NCBI RefSeq assembly: GCF_040643635.1
Contig: NZ_JBEYUS010000001.1
Location: 1 to 64,000 of the forward strand
Source: Saccharopolyspora_C sp040643635
GTDB lineage: Bacteria > Actinomycetota > Actinomycetes > Mycobacteriales > Pseudonocardiaceae
Length of the DNA: 64,000 nucleotides
Reading direction: 5' to 3'
Below, in pieces: positions 24,058-33,014 of this stretch (the stretch's first letter is position 1; each line of letters starts with the position of its first letter). Position numbers and translations under genes: made by a program. The notes beneath the pieces were generated by a model. That model made no database searches, was not told the DNA's origin, and saw nothing but the letters and a program-made list of their open reading frames with translations.

Positions 24058-24888
24058 TCAGGCGCCGAGGACGTCCGGGTCCGGGCCGACGCGGGTGCCG
24101 GTGTGCAGGCCCGCGATGACCGCCAGGTCGTCGTCGGCGAGCTCGAAGTCGAACACCTCGATGTTGCTCCGGATGCGCGACGGCGTCGCCGACTTCGGGA
24201 TCACCACGTTGCCCAGCTGGACGTGCCAGCGCAGCACGATCTGCGCCGGGCTCTTGCCGTACTTCTCCGCCAGCGAACCCAGCGTCGGGTCGTCCAGCAG
24301 GCCCTTGCCCTGGCCGAGCGGGCTCCACGCCTCGGTGAGGATGCCGTGCTCGCTGTGGAACGCGCGCAGGTCGCCCTGCTGGAGGTTCGGGTGCAGCTCG
24401 ATCTGGTTCAGCGCGGGCACCACGTCGGTCTCCTCGAACAGGCGACGCAGGTGCGGGATCTGGAAGTTGGACACGCCGATGGCCTTGGCGCGGCCCTCGT
24501 TGTACAGCTTCTCGAACGCCCGCCAGGTGTCGACGTACTTGTCCTGCCCGGCCGCGGGCCAGTGGATCAGGTACAGGTCGACGTAGTCGAGGCCGAGCTT
24601 GGTGATGCTGTCGTCGAACGCCTTGAGCGTGCTGTCGTAGCCCTGCTGGTCGTTCCACAGCTTGGTGGTGACGAACAGGTCCTCGCGCCGCACACCCGAG
24701 TCGGCGATGGCCTTGCCGACGCCTTCCTCGTTGCCGTAGGCGGCCGCGGTGTCGATGCTGCGGTACCCGGCCTCGATCGCGGTGGCCACCGGTTCGATCA
24801 CTTCGTCCGGCGGTACCTGGAAGACGCCGAACCCGAGCTGCGGAATCTCCGCGCCGGTGTTGAGCGTGAGGTTCGGAACCTGGGTCAT
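24058..24888 (-). CDS. Aldo-keto reductase (2,5-diketo-D-gluconate reductase-like)
   Basis: The 276-residue NADPH enzyme has the AKR TIM-barrel motifs: IPQLGFGVFQVP at the start, AGYRSIDTAAAYGNEEGVG (catalytic Asp and Tyr), DLFVTTKLW (catalytic Lys), YLIHWP (catalytic His), AIGVSNF, NQIELHP and VIPKSATPSRIRSN (NADPH binding). This is the AKR5 subgroup of small 2,5-diketogluconate reductase-like enzymes; actual substrate unknown. ATG 24888 is preceded by GGAGGAACG. It is a single-gene unit with its own terminator. Confidence 0.95.
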   Translation of the reverse strand: MTQVPNLTLNTGAEIPQLGFGVFQVPPDEVIEPVATAIEAGYRSIDTAAAYGNEEGVGKAIADSGVRREDLFVTTKLWNDQQGYDSTLKAFDDSITKLGLDYVDLYLIHWPAAGQDKYVDTWRAFEKLYNEGRAKAIGVSNFQIPHLRRLFEETDVVPALNQIELHPNLQQGDLRAFHSEHGILTEAWSPLGQGKGLLDDPTLGSLAEKYGKSPAQIVLRWHVQLGNVVIPKSATPSRIRSNIEVFDFELADDDLAVIAGLHTGTRVGPDPDVLGA

Positions 24889-25161
24889 CTACTCGTTCCT
24901 CCGAAAGGGTCGAACGTTGCCGGGTGCGACCCGCTACCCAGCGGATCACCCACTCGGTGCAACCCGCTGATCCGGTCGCGGATTCCCGGCCCAGGGCGTC
25001 CTCCATCACAGCACGCGGCACCGCGGGAAGCCATCCGTCGACCAGCGCTTTCCGCCCCGCCGCAGCACAGCCGCCGCACCTGCCCCCGCCGCACCGGGAA
25101 CGGCCCCGGACGTGCGAAGGGCCGGCCACCGCGTGGGTGACCGGCCCTCGTCGTCGAGCCG

Positions 25162-26373
25162 TCAGCGGGCCGGGACCTCCGCGGCCTGCTCGACCTCGGC
25201 GCGGTGCGAGGCCACGACCTCGCCGGAGCGCGGGCTGCGGTCCAGCCAGCCGGACAGCAGCGCGAAGCCGAGCCCGACCAGCGCCAGGATCGCCCCGACC
25301 CAGCTGGGCGCGGTGAGCCCGAAGCCGCCCGCGATGACCAGGCCACCGAGGTAGGCGCCGAGCGAGTTGGCGATGTTGAACGTGGACTGGATGCTCGCCG
25401 ACCCCAGCGCCGGGGCCTCCTTCGCCTTGTCCAGGATGCGCGCCTGGATGCTCGGGATGGCGGCGAACCCGGCCAGCCCGACCGCGAACACGTTGATCGC
25501 GGTCAGCACCATGCTGTGCGAGGTCACCAGGAACGTCGTCAGCGTCACCGCCAGCAGCGCCAGGAAGACGTACAGCGTCTTCATCGGCGCCCGGTCCGCG
25601 AGCCGCCCGCCGATGATGGTGCCCGCGGTCATGCCCACGCCGAACAGCGCGAGCAGCGCCGTCGCCATCGTGGGGCTGAAGCCGGTGACGTCGGTGAGCA
25701 GCGGCTTGATGTAGCTGTAGAAGGAGAACGTGGCGGCGAAGCCGAACACGACCACGGCGAACGCCAGCCACACCTGCGGCCGCTTGAAGGCGACGAGCTC
25801 GCCGCGCAGGCTCACGTCGGTCGGCTTCGGCTGCTGCGGGACGAGCAGGGCGACGGCGATCAGCGCGATGACGCCGATGGCGGCGACGACGGCGAAGGTG
25901 AACCGCCACCCGAGCGACTGCCCGAGCAGGGTGCCCAGCGGCACGCCGACGATGTTGGCGACGGTGAGCCCGATGAACATCATCGAGATGGCCTGGGCCC
26001 GCTTGTCCCGCGCGACGAGGCCGGCGGCGACGACGGCGCCGACTCCGAAGAAGGTGCCGTGCGGCAGGCCTGCGATGAACCGGGCGGCCAGCAGCGTCCC
26101 GTGGGTGGGGGCGAACGCGGAGGCCAGGTTCCCGACGACGAACAGGCCCATCATGCTGATCAGCATCGTCTTGCGCCGCACCCGCATGCCGCCCGCGGTG
26201 AGCAGCGGCGCGCCGACGACGACGCCCAGGGCGTACAGGGAGATGTAGCCGCTTGCGTCGGGCAGCGACACGTGCAGGTTGGAGGCCACTTCGGGCAGCA
26301 GCCCCATCATCACGAACTCGGTGGTTCCAATGCCGAAAGCTGCGATGGCCAGGGCCAACAGGGCAATGGGCAA
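25162..26373 (-). CDS. MFS transporter, DHA1/AraJ-like exporter
   Basis: This 403-residue transporter has 12 predicted helices and starts PIALLALAIAAFGIGTTEFV, the hallmark of AraJ/YdhP-like drug or sugar efflux proteins of the DHA1 family. The GGMRVRRKTML loop between helices 2 and 3 matches MFS motif A (variant). Further blocks are ARFIAGLPHGTFFGVGAVV and FKRPQVWLAFAVVVFG, then GGRLADRAPMKTLYVF between helices 8 and 9. The start codon is TTG at 26373, supported by AGGAG 7 nt upstream. It is transcribed alone. The gap 24889-25161 on its 3' side shows no gene. Confidence 0.92.
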   Translation of the reverse strand: MPIALLALAIAAFGIGTTEFVMMGLLPEVASNLHVSLPDASGYISLYALGVVVGAPLLTAGGMRVRRKTMLISMMGLFVVGNLASAFAPTHGTLLAARFIAGLPHGTFFGVGAVVAAGLVARDKRAQAISMMFIGLTVANIVGVPLGTLLGQSLGWRFTFAVVAAIGVIALIAVALLVPQQPKPTDVSLRGELVAFKRPQVWLAFAVVVFGFAATFSFYSYIKPLLTDVTGFSPTMATALLALFGVGMTAGTIIGGRLADRAPMKTLYVFLALLAVTLTTFLVTSHSMVLTAINVFAVGLAGFAAIPSIQARILDKAKEAPALGSASIQSTFNIANSLGAYLGGLVIAGGFGLTAPSWVGAILALVGLGFALLSGWLDRSPRSGEVVASHRAEVEQAAEVPAR

Positions 26374-26728
26374 GGAGGTCTCCTGAATCGAAAGTTCCGG
26401 ACCGGGTCAGCGCCCCGAACCCGCCTGCCGAGGACGTCGAGGGTCCCCGCTGCTTTCGGCGGTCGTCGGTGTTCGGAGCTCTTTCTCAGGAAGACCGGCT
26501 GTCGCTGGCGGCTCCCCGGACGCGTTCAACACTAAGCCCCGGGGACCGTGTTCCCGGCGGGACTATGAAGCGGACCACTGCCGCGCTGGCCGGTTTCCAC
26601 TCGTTCGGTTCAGCGTGAACGCGCCACCGGGAAGATCGCCACCCGCGGTGGTGGCGTTACGTGGTTGAAACGATTTGTGCGAGGTCAGCAGAGTGCGGCG
26701 GCTCGGCTGTGCAGTCCGCCCAACGAGC
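26374..26728. other. 355-bp intergenic region between MFS gene and ctaD
   Basis: No gene is recognisable. The left part must carry the promoter of the leftward MFS gene; the right part lies downstream of ctaD. The only clear structure is a small hairpin at 26637-26656. Confidence 0.5.
26637..26656 (-). terminator. Weak hairpin downstream of ctaD
   Basis: CGCCACC (26637-26643) pairs with GGTGGCG (26650-26656) around a 6-nt loop, about 70 nt past the ctaD stop. It is short for a terminator. Confidence 0.4.
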
Positions 26729-28444
26729 TCAGTCGTCCTCAATGGACCGGTTGGGCGGCGGCCCGCCGACGTACGCCTCGGCTTCCAGCCGGTCCAGCAT
26801 GTGCGGGTAGTGCAGTTCGAACGCGGGCCGGGGCGAGCGGATGCGCGGCAGCTCGGTGAAGTTGTGCCGCGGCGGTGGGCAGGACGTCGCCCACTCCAGC
26901 GAGTTGCCGTGCCCCCACGGGTCGTCCACGTTCGCCACCGTCCCGTGCCGGTAGCTGGTGAACACGTTCCACAGGAACGGCAGCATCGAGGCGCCCAGGA
27001 TGAACGACCCCACCGTGGAGGCCACGTTCATCCCGGTGAACCCGTCGGTCGCCAGGTAGTCGGCGTAGCGCCGCGGCATGCCGGCCCCGCCGAGCCAGTG
27101 CTGCACCAGGAACGTGGTGTGGAAGCCGATGAACGTCAGCCAGAAGTGCAGCTTCCCGAGCCGCTCGTCCATCATCCGCCCGGTCATCTTCGGGAACCAG
27201 AAGTACATCCCGCCGAACACCGCGAACACGATGGTCCCGAACAGCACGTAGTGGAAGTGCGCCACCACGAAGTACGTGTCGTGCACGTGGAAGTCCAGCG
27301 GCGGCGCCGCCAGCAGCACCCCGGTCAGCCCGCCGAGCAGGAACGTCGCCAGGAACCCGAGCGAGAACAGCATCGGCGTCTCGAAGGTCAGCTGCCCCTT
27401 CCACAACGTCCCGATCCAGTTGAAGAACTTCACCCCGGTGGGCACCGCGATCAGGAACGTGGTGAACGAGAAGAACGGCAGCAGCACCGCTCCGGTCGCG
27501 AACATGTGGTGCGCCCACACCACCACCGACAGCCCGCCGATGAGCAGCGTCGCGAGCACCAGCCCGATGTAGCCGAACAGGGGTTTCCGGCTGAACACCG
27601 GGAAGATCTCGGTGACGATGCCGAAGAACGGCAGCGCCACGATGTAGACCTCCGGATGCCCGAAGAACCAGAACAGGTGCTGGTAGGCGATGGCCCCGCC
27701 GGTGGCCGGGTCGAACACGTGCGCCCCGAAGTGCCGGTCCGCCAGCAGCCCGAACAGCGCGGCGGTGAGCACCGGGAACGCCATCAGGATCAGCAGGCTG
27801 GTCACCAGGATGTTCCAGGTGAAGATCGGCATCCGCCACAGCGTCATGCCGGGCGCCCGCATGCACACCGTCGTGGTGATCATGTTGACCCCGCCGAGGA
27901 TGGTGCCCAGCCCGCTGACCAGCAGCCCCGTGATCCACAGGTCCCCGCCGAGGCCCGCGCTGTAGGTGGACCGGGACAGCGGCGCGTACGCCGTCCACCC
28001 GAAGTCGGCGGCGCCACCCGGCAGCAGCAGCCCGCTGAGCACCATCAGCCCGCCGAACAGGAACAACCAGTAGGAGAACGCGTTCAGCCGCGGGAACGCC
28101 ACGTCCGGCGCGCCGATCTGCAGCGGCAGGATGATGTTGGAGAAGCCGAACACGATCGGGGTCGCGAACAGCAGCAGCATGATCGTGCCGTGCATGGTGA
28201 ACAGCTGGTTGTACTGCTCCTGGGAGAGGAACTGCAGCCCGGGCTGGGCCAGTTCGCCGCGGATGAGCAGCGCCATCGCGCCGCCGATCAGGAAGAACGC
28301 GAACGCGGTCGCCAGGTACAGCTTGCCGATCGCCTTCGGGTCGGTGGTCCGCGCCCAGTCGGCGAACTTCGAGCTGGTGGGCGTGCGCGGAGGGCCCACA
28401 GGGCGCGCCGGGATCGGTGCCGGCCGTGCGGGCGAAGTGGCCAT
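26729..28444 (-). CDS. ctaD: Cytochrome c oxidase subunit I (aa3 type)
   Basis: This is the core subunit of the aa3 terminal oxidase, 571 residues with 12 transmembrane helices. Heme a and a3/CuB ligands are visible: FTMHGTIMLLLF (heme a His), WFFGHPEVYIV (CuB His with cross-linked Tyr), VVWAHHMFATG (CuB His pair) and YFVVAHFHYVLFG (heme a3 and heme a His). The D- and K-channel regions look intact. The Pro/Arg-rich N-terminal extension (ARPVGPPRTP) is usual for actinobacterial CtaD. ATG 28444 has GGAGG 8 nt upstream. It stands apart from the other oxidase genes, as in most actinomycetes, where ctaC/ctaE/qcr lie elsewhere. Confidence 0.97.
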   Translation of the reverse strand: MATSPARPAPIPARPVGPPRTPTSSKFADWARTTDPKAIGKLYLATAFAFFLIGGAMALLIRGELAQPGLQFLSQEQYNQLFTMHGTIMLLLFATPIVFGFSNIILPLQIGAPDVAFPRLNAFSYWLFLFGGLMVLSGLLLPGGAADFGWTAYAPLSRSTYSAGLGGDLWITGLLVSGLGTILGGVNMITTTVCMRAPGMTLWRMPIFTWNILVTSLLILMAFPVLTAALFGLLADRHFGAHVFDPATGGAIAYQHLFWFFGHPEVYIVALPFFGIVTEIFPVFSRKPLFGYIGLVLATLLIGGLSVVVWAHHMFATGAVLLPFFSFTTFLIAVPTGVKFFNWIGTLWKGQLTFETPMLFSLGFLATFLLGGLTGVLLAAPPLDFHVHDTYFVVAHFHYVLFGTIVFAVFGGMYFWFPKMTGRMMDERLGKLHFWLTFIGFHTTFLVQHWLGGAGMPRRYADYLATDGFTGMNVASTVGSFILGASMLPFLWNVFTSYRHGTVANVDDPWGHGNSLEWATSCPPPRHNFTELPRIRSPRPAFELHYPHMLDRLEAEAYVGGPPPNRSIEDD

Positions 28445-28593
28445 GCGGGTGTCCTCCGGGGGCGCCGCGGGCCGCTGCCGGGCCGGGCGGCCCGGGCCGG
28501 AACCCGTCCGGCGCGACCTCGGCGTTCAGTGTTGGCGCTGGTCGGAGGCCCTGCAATCCGGTGCGGTCCTCCGGACGGATGACGCGGAGACGG

Positions 28594-29160
28594 TCAGCTC
28601 AAGGCGGCGATGGCCATGCGGTGCAGCAGTTCCGCCATGGCGGCGGTGCCCAGGTGCGTGCTGTACGGCGTGGAGTTGATCAGCCCGAGCACCGCGTGCA
28701 CCGAGGCCCGCGCGGTCGCCCGGTCGAGTTCCGGCCGGGTCCGCAGCAGCACGTCCACCCACACCTCGACGTAGCCGCGCTGCGCCTCGCGCACCCGGTT
28801 CCGCTCCTCGGCGGCGAGGCTGTCCAGGTCCCGCAGGTGCACGGTGATCAGCGCGGGGTTGGTGAGCGCGAACTCGACGTGCCTGCGCACCAGCTCGTCC
28901 AGCGCGAGCCGCGGGTCGGCGGTGGCGCTTGCGCGGCTGCGCCCGGCGTCGAGCAGCCGGTCGCTGATGCCGGTGAGCATCTCGGCGAGCATCGCGTCCT
29001 TGCCGCGGAAGTGCCGGTACAGCGCGGGCCCGGAGATGCCGACGGCGCGCCCGATGTCGTCCATGCCGACGCCGTGGAAGCCGTAGCGGGCGAACAGCTC
29101 GGCCGCCGCGTCGAGCAGCTGCGCGCGGCGGTTCGGGCGTTCGGTGGCCGGTCCGGTCAT
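28594..29160 (-). CDS. TetR-family regulator of the branched-chain acyl-CoA operon
   Basis: The 188-residue product has a TetR HTH near residues 10-58 (RRAQLLDAAAELFARYGFHG, DDIGRAVGISGPALYRHF) and a helical C-terminal domain (PRLALDELVRRHVEFAL, HLRDLDSLAAEERNRV, AELLHRMAIAAL). It lies divergent from accD1-accA1-acyl-CoA dehydrogenase, the usual place of TetR regulators sensing acyl-CoA intermediates. There is no Shine-Dalgarno; TAGTAT (29174-29169, read leftwards) sits 8 nt before ATG 29160, so the mRNA is probably leaderless. Two GTTAAC sites in the gap are likely operators. Confidence 0.9.
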   Translation of the reverse strand: MTGPATERPNRRAQLLDAAAELFARYGFHGVGMDDIGRAVGISGPALYRHFRGKDAMLAEMLTGISDRLLDAGRSRASATADPRLALDELVRRHVEFALTNPALITVHLRDLDSLAAEERNRVREAQRGYVEVWVDVLLRTRPELDRATARASVHAVLGLINSTPYSTHLGTAAMAELLHRMAIAALS

Positions 29161-29168
29161 CGGAGCAG

Positions 29169-29215
29169 ATACTAGACGCCGAAGTTAGCCGCCGTTAACA
29201 TCGACGTTGGTTAAC
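29169..29215. promoter_or_regulatory. Promoter/operator region of the TetR-accD1 divergon
   Basis: Reading left, TAGTAT (29174-29169) is a -10 for the leaderless TetR gene. GTTAAC occurs at 29194-29199 and 29210-29215, 16 bp apart, with flanking inverted CATCG/CGATG and further TTAG/CTAA half-sites. The arrangement fits cooperative TetR binding that blocks both promoters. Confidence 0.65.
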
Positions 29216-29261
29216 GATGACTAACTCGCGGTCGACGCAGTCCGGAGCAGGAGGAACGCCG

Positions 29262-30875
29262 GTGGATGCCCCCGTCCTGACCAGCGCGCTCGACCCCGCG
29301 GCCGAGCGCCCCGCGCGGTTCGCCGCCGAGCACGCCGCGCTCGTCGCCGACCTCGACGCCCGCCTCGCCGAAGCCCGCCTCGGCGGTCCGGAGAAGTCGC
29401 GGCGCAGGCACGTCGAACGCGGCAAGCTGCTGCCCAGGGACCGGGTGGACGCGCTGCTCGACCGCGGCTCCCCGTTCCTGGAGCTCTCCCCGCTGGCCGC
29501 CCACGAGCTCTACGACGGCGACGCCCCGTCCGCCGGGATCATCACCGGCATCGGCCGCGTCGCGGGCCGCGAATGCGTGATCGTCGCCAACGACGCCACC
29601 GTCAAGGGCGGCACCTACTACCCGATGACGGTGAAGAAGCACCTGCGGGCCCAGGAGGTGGCGCTGCACAACGAGCTGCCCTGCCTGTACCTGGTGGACT
29701 CCGGCGGCGCGTTCCTGCCCAGGCAGGACGAGGTGTTCCCGGACCGCGAGCACTTCGGCCGGATCTTCTACAACCAGGCCACCATGTCCGCCCGCGGCAT
29801 CCCGCAGATCGCCGCCGTGCTCGGCTCCTGCACCGCGGGCGGCGCCTACGTCCCGGCGATGAGCGACGAAGCGGTGATCGTGCGCGAGCAGGGCACCATC
29901 TTCCTCGGCGGCCCGCCGCTGGTGAAGGCCGCGACCGGCGCCGAGGTCACCGCGGAGGAGCTCGGCGGCGGTGACCTGCACTCCCGCACCTCCGGCGTCA
30001 CCGACCACCTCGCTGAGGACGACGCGGACGCGCTGCGCATCGTGCGCTCCATCGTCGACACCCTCGGCCCGCGCGCACCGCGGCCCTGGGACGTGCGGCC
30101 CGTCGAGGAACCGCTGGTGTCCCCGGACGACCTCTACGCGGCCGTGCCCACCGACAGCCGCACCCCCTACGACGTGCACGAGGTCATCGCCCGCATCGTC
30201 GACGGCAGCCGGTTCCAGGAGTTCAAGCGGGACTACGGCACCACGCTGGTCACCGGCTTCGCCCGGCTGCACGGGCATCCGGTGGGGATCGTCGCGAACA
30301 ACGGCATCCTGTTCGGCGAATCCGCGCTCAAGGGCGCGCACTTCGTGGAGCTGTGCGACAAGCGCTCCATCCCGCTGGTGTTCCTGCAGAACATCTCCGG
30401 GTTCATGGTCGGCCAGGAGTACGAGGCGAGCGGCATCGCCAAGCACGGCGCCAAGATGGTCACCGCCGTCGCCTGCGCGCGCGTCCCCAAGTTCACCGTG
30501 GTCATCGGCGGCTCGTTCGGCGCGGGCAACTACTCGATGTGCGGGCGGGCGTACTCGCCGCGGTTCCTGTGGATGTGGCCGAACGCGCGGATCTCGGTGA
30601 TGGGCGGCGAGCAGGCCGCCTCGGTGCTGGCCACGGTCCGCCGCGACCAGTTCGACGCGCGCGGCGAGGAGTGGTCCGCCGACGCCGAGGACGAGTTCAA
30701 GCAGCCGATCCGCGACCAGTACGAGGCGCAGGGCCACCCGTACTACTCCACGGCCCGGTTGTGGGACGACGGCGTGATCGACCCGAAGCAGACCCGGTCC
30801 GTGCTGGGCCTGGCGCTGTCGGCGGCGGCGAACGCGCCGCTGGAACCGGTCGGCTACGGCGTCTTCCGGATGTGA
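29262..30875 (+). CDS. accD1: Acyl-CoA carboxylase beta subunit (methylcrotonyl-CoA carboxylase type)
   Basis: The 537-residue carboxyltransferase moves CO2 from carboxybiotin to an acyl-CoA. N-half: RGKLLPRDRVDALLDRGSPF, GIITGIGRVAGRECVIVAND, YLVDSGGAFLPRQDEVFPD and GSCTAGGAYVPAMSDE (oxyanion-hole Gly). C-half: ILFGESALKGAHFVELCDKR and QNISGFMVGQEYEASG, then GGSFGAGNYSMCGRAYSPRF. The last two resemble methylcrotonyl-CoA carboxylase beta (MccB/AccD1) rather than propionyl-CoA carboxylase. GTG 29262 has AGGAGGAA 5 nt upstream, so it is preferred over ATG 29217, which overlaps the operators. It is followed by accA1 and an acyl-CoA dehydrogenase, the order expected for leucine breakdown. Confidence 0.93.
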   Translation: MDAPVLTSALDPAAERPARFAAEHAALVADLDARLAEARLGGPEKSRRRHVERGKLLPRDRVDALLDRGSPFLELSPLAAHELYDGDAPSAGIITGIGRVAGRECVIVANDATVKGGTYYPMTVKKHLRAQEVALHNELPCLYLVDSGGAFLPRQDEVFPDREHFGRIFYNQATMSARGIPQIAAVLGSCTAGGAYVPAMSDEAVIVREQGTIFLGGPPLVKAATGAEVTAEELGGGDLHSRTSGVTDHLAEDDADALRIVRSIVDTLGPRAPRPWDVRPVEEPLVSPDDLYAAVPTDSRTPYDVHEVIARIVDGSRFQEFKRDYGTTLVTGFARLHGHPVGIVANNGILFGESALKGAHFVELCDKRSIPLVFLQNISGFMVGQEYEASGIAKHGAKMVTAVACARVPKFTVVIGGSFGAGNYSMCGRAYSPRFLWMWPNARISVMGGEQAASVLATVRRDQFDARGEEWSADAEDEFKQPIRDQYEAQGHPYYSTARLWDDGVIDPKQTRSVLGLALSAAANAPLEPVGYGVFRM

Positions 30876-30876
30876 C

Positions 30877-30949
30877 GGATTCCAGCGGATTCCAGCGGAT
30901 TCCCGGCGGAGCCCAGCGGAGTCCAGCAGGTTCCCAACGGCTTCTCAGC
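30877..30949. repeat. 10-11 bp tandem repeats between accD1 and accA1
   Basis: Seven imperfect copies of GGATTCCAGC start 2 nt after the accD1 stop codon: the first two are identical, the rest drift (GGAGCCCAGC, GGAGTCCAGC). The tract lies inside an operon. Confidence 0.85.
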
Positions 30950-30964
30950 GGCGACGAGGACGAG

Positions 30965-33013
30965 GTGAGCGCGGTGGTGGTCGAGGTCGGCGCGGAGGTG
31001 GCCGCCGAGGCGGTCGGTCCCCGGATCGACGCGGTGCTGGTGGCCAACCGGGGGGAGATCGCGGTGCGGGTGATCCGCACCCTGCGCGAGCTGGGCATCC
31101 GGTCGATCGCGGTGCACAGCGACGCCGACCGGGACGCCCGGCACGTCGCCGAGGCCGACACCTCCGTCCACATCGGACCGAGCAGTGCCGCGGAGAGCTA
31201 CCTGTCGGTGCCGCGCGTCGTCGAAGCCGCGCTGCGCACCGGCGCGCAGGCCGTGCACCCCGGCTACGGCTTCCTGTCCGAGAACACCGGGTTCGCCCGC
31301 GCCTGCGCCGAAGCCGGGCTCACCTTCATCGGTCCGCCCGCCGCCGCGATCGAGGCGATGGGCGACAAGATCCGCGCCAAGGCGACCGTCACCGCCGCGG
31401 GCGTGCCCGTGGTCCCCGGTCGCAGCGAACCCGGCATGACCGACGAGGACTTGATCGCCGCCGCCCGCGACGTCGGCTACCCGGTGCTGCTGAAACCGTC
31501 CGCGGGCGGCGGCGGCAAGGGCATGCGCCGCGTCGAGGACCCCGCCGACCTGCCCGCGCAGATCGCCGCCGCCCGCCGCGAATCCGGCGCCGCGTTCGGC
31601 GATGACACCCTGTTCGTGGAGCGGTTCGTCGCCCGGCCCCGGCACATCGAGGTGCAGGTCCTCGCCGACGCGCACGGCGGCGTCGTGCACCTCGGCGAGC
31701 GGGAGTGCAGCCTGCAGCGCAGGCATCAGAAGATCATCGAGGAGGCGCCGTCGGCGCTGCTCGACGAACCCACCCGGCACCGGATCGGGCAGGCCGCCGT
31801 CGCCGTGGCGCGCTCCGTCGGCTACGTCGGCGCGGGCACCGTCGAGTTCATCGTCTCCGCCGACCGGCCGGACGAGTTCTTCTTCATGGAGATGAACACC
31901 CGGCTCCAGGTCGAGCACCCCGTCACCGAACTCGTCACCGCCGTCGGCGAGCGCCGCGGCCTCGACCTGGTCGCGCTGCAGGTGCGGATCGCCGCCGGGG
32001 AACCGCTGCCGTTCGCCCAGCAGGACCTGCGGGTGGACGGGCACGCCGTGGAGGCCCGCGTCTACGCGGAGGACCCGGCGCGCGGCTTCCTGCCCAGCGG
32101 TGGCCGGGTGCTGGCCGTGCACGAACCGGCCGGGGTGCGGGTCGACTCGGGCATCGCCGCGGGCGCCGTCGTCGGCTCGGACTACGACCCGATGCTCGCC
32201 AAGGTGATCGCCTGGGGCCCGGCGCGCGCCGACGCGCTGCGCAGGCTCGACGCCGCGCTCGCCGACACCGCGGTGCTCGGGGTGATCACCAACGTGGCGT
32301 TCCTGCGGGCGCTGCTGGCACGGCCCGAGGTGCTCGCCGGGGAGCTCGACACCGGGCTCATCGAGCGGAACCTGGCCGAGCTCACCGCCGACCCGGTGCC
32401 TGCCGAGGTGCCGGTGGCCGCCGCGCTCGCCGACCTCGCCGCCGCCGAACCGGACCCGCGCACCGCCGACCCGTGGGACGTGCCTGGTGGCTGGCGGCTC
32501 GGCGCACCGGCGTGGAGCACCTGGCGCTTCGCGGACGCCGAAGTGCGGTTGCGCGGCCGCGCCTCCGACGCGGAAGTGCTGGTCGACGGCGAACCGAGCC
32601 GGGCGAGCGCGTTCCTGCACGGCGACCTGCTCACCGTCACCCACCGGTCGCGCACCCGCCGGTACCGCTGGGCGCGCGACGGCGACACCACCTGGCTGGC
32701 CGCGGACGGGCGCACCTGGGCCGTCACCGAGCACCGGCTGCTGGCCGAGCGCGCCGAACGCGGCGGCGGCTCCGGCGGTGCCGTCACCAGCCCGATGCCG
32801 GGCACGGTGCTCGCCGCGGAGGTCACCGCGGGCCAGGAAGTCCACAAGGGACAGACATTGTTCGTGGTGGAGGCGATGAAGATGGAGCACACCGTCGTCG
32901 CCCCACTGGACGGGACCGTCACCGAGGTCACCGCCCGACCCGGGCAGCCGGTGGCGCTCGACCAGCCGCTCGCCGTGCTCGCCGCCCTACCCTCCGGACC
33001 CGAGGAGAGCTGA
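30965..33013 (+). CDS. accA1: Biotin-dependent acyl-CoA carboxylase alpha subunit (biotin carboxylase + BCCP)
   Basis: This 682-residue protein carboxylates its own biotin with ATP and bicarbonate. Biotin carboxylase: VLVANRGEIAVRVIRTLREL, VHPGYGFLSENTGFA, KPSAGGGGKGMRRV (ATP-grasp Gly loop), ECSLQRRHQKIIEEAP and FMEMNTRLQVEHPVTE. A BT-like linker follows, then the biotinyl domain with VEAMKMEHTV, biotinylated at Lys639. Start is uncertain among GTG codons at 30965, 30974 and 30977; GAGGA precedes 30965. It pairs with AccD1 upstream and ends 1 nt before the acyl-CoA dehydrogenase gene. Mtb AccA1/AccD1 form methylcrotonyl-CoA carboxylase, the likely role here. Confidence 0.93.
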   Translation: MSAVVVEVGAEVAAEAVGPRIDAVLVANRGEIAVRVIRTLRELGIRSIAVHSDADRDARHVAEADTSVHIGPSSAAESYLSVPRVVEAALRTGAQAVHPGYGFLSENTGFARACAEAGLTFIGPPAAAIEAMGDKIRAKATVTAAGVPVVPGRSEPGMTDEDLIAAARDVGYPVLLKPSAGGGGKGMRRVEDPADLPAQIAAARRESGAAFGDDTLFVERFVARPRHIEVQVLADAHGGVVHLGERECSLQRRHQKIIEEAPSALLDEPTRHRIGQAAVAVARSVGYVGAGTVEFIVSADRPDEFFFMEMNTRLQVEHPVTELVTAVGERRGLDLVALQVRIAAGEPLPFAQQDLRVDGHAVEARVYAEDPARGFLPSGGRVLAVHEPAGVRVDSGIAAGAVVGSDYDPMLAKVIAWGPARADALRRLDAALADTAVLGVITNVAFLRALLARPEVLAGELDTGLIERNLAELTADPVPAEVPVAAALADLAAAEPDPRTADPWDVPGGWRLGAPAWSTWRFADAEVRLRGRASDAEVLVDGEPSRASAFLHGDLLTVTHRSRTRRYRWARDGDTTWLAADGRTWAVTEHRLLAERAERGGGSGGAVTSPMPGTVLAAEVTAGQEVHKGQTLFVVEAMKMEHTVVAPLDGTVTEVTARPGQPVALDQPLAVLAALPSGPEES

Positions 33014-33014
33014 C

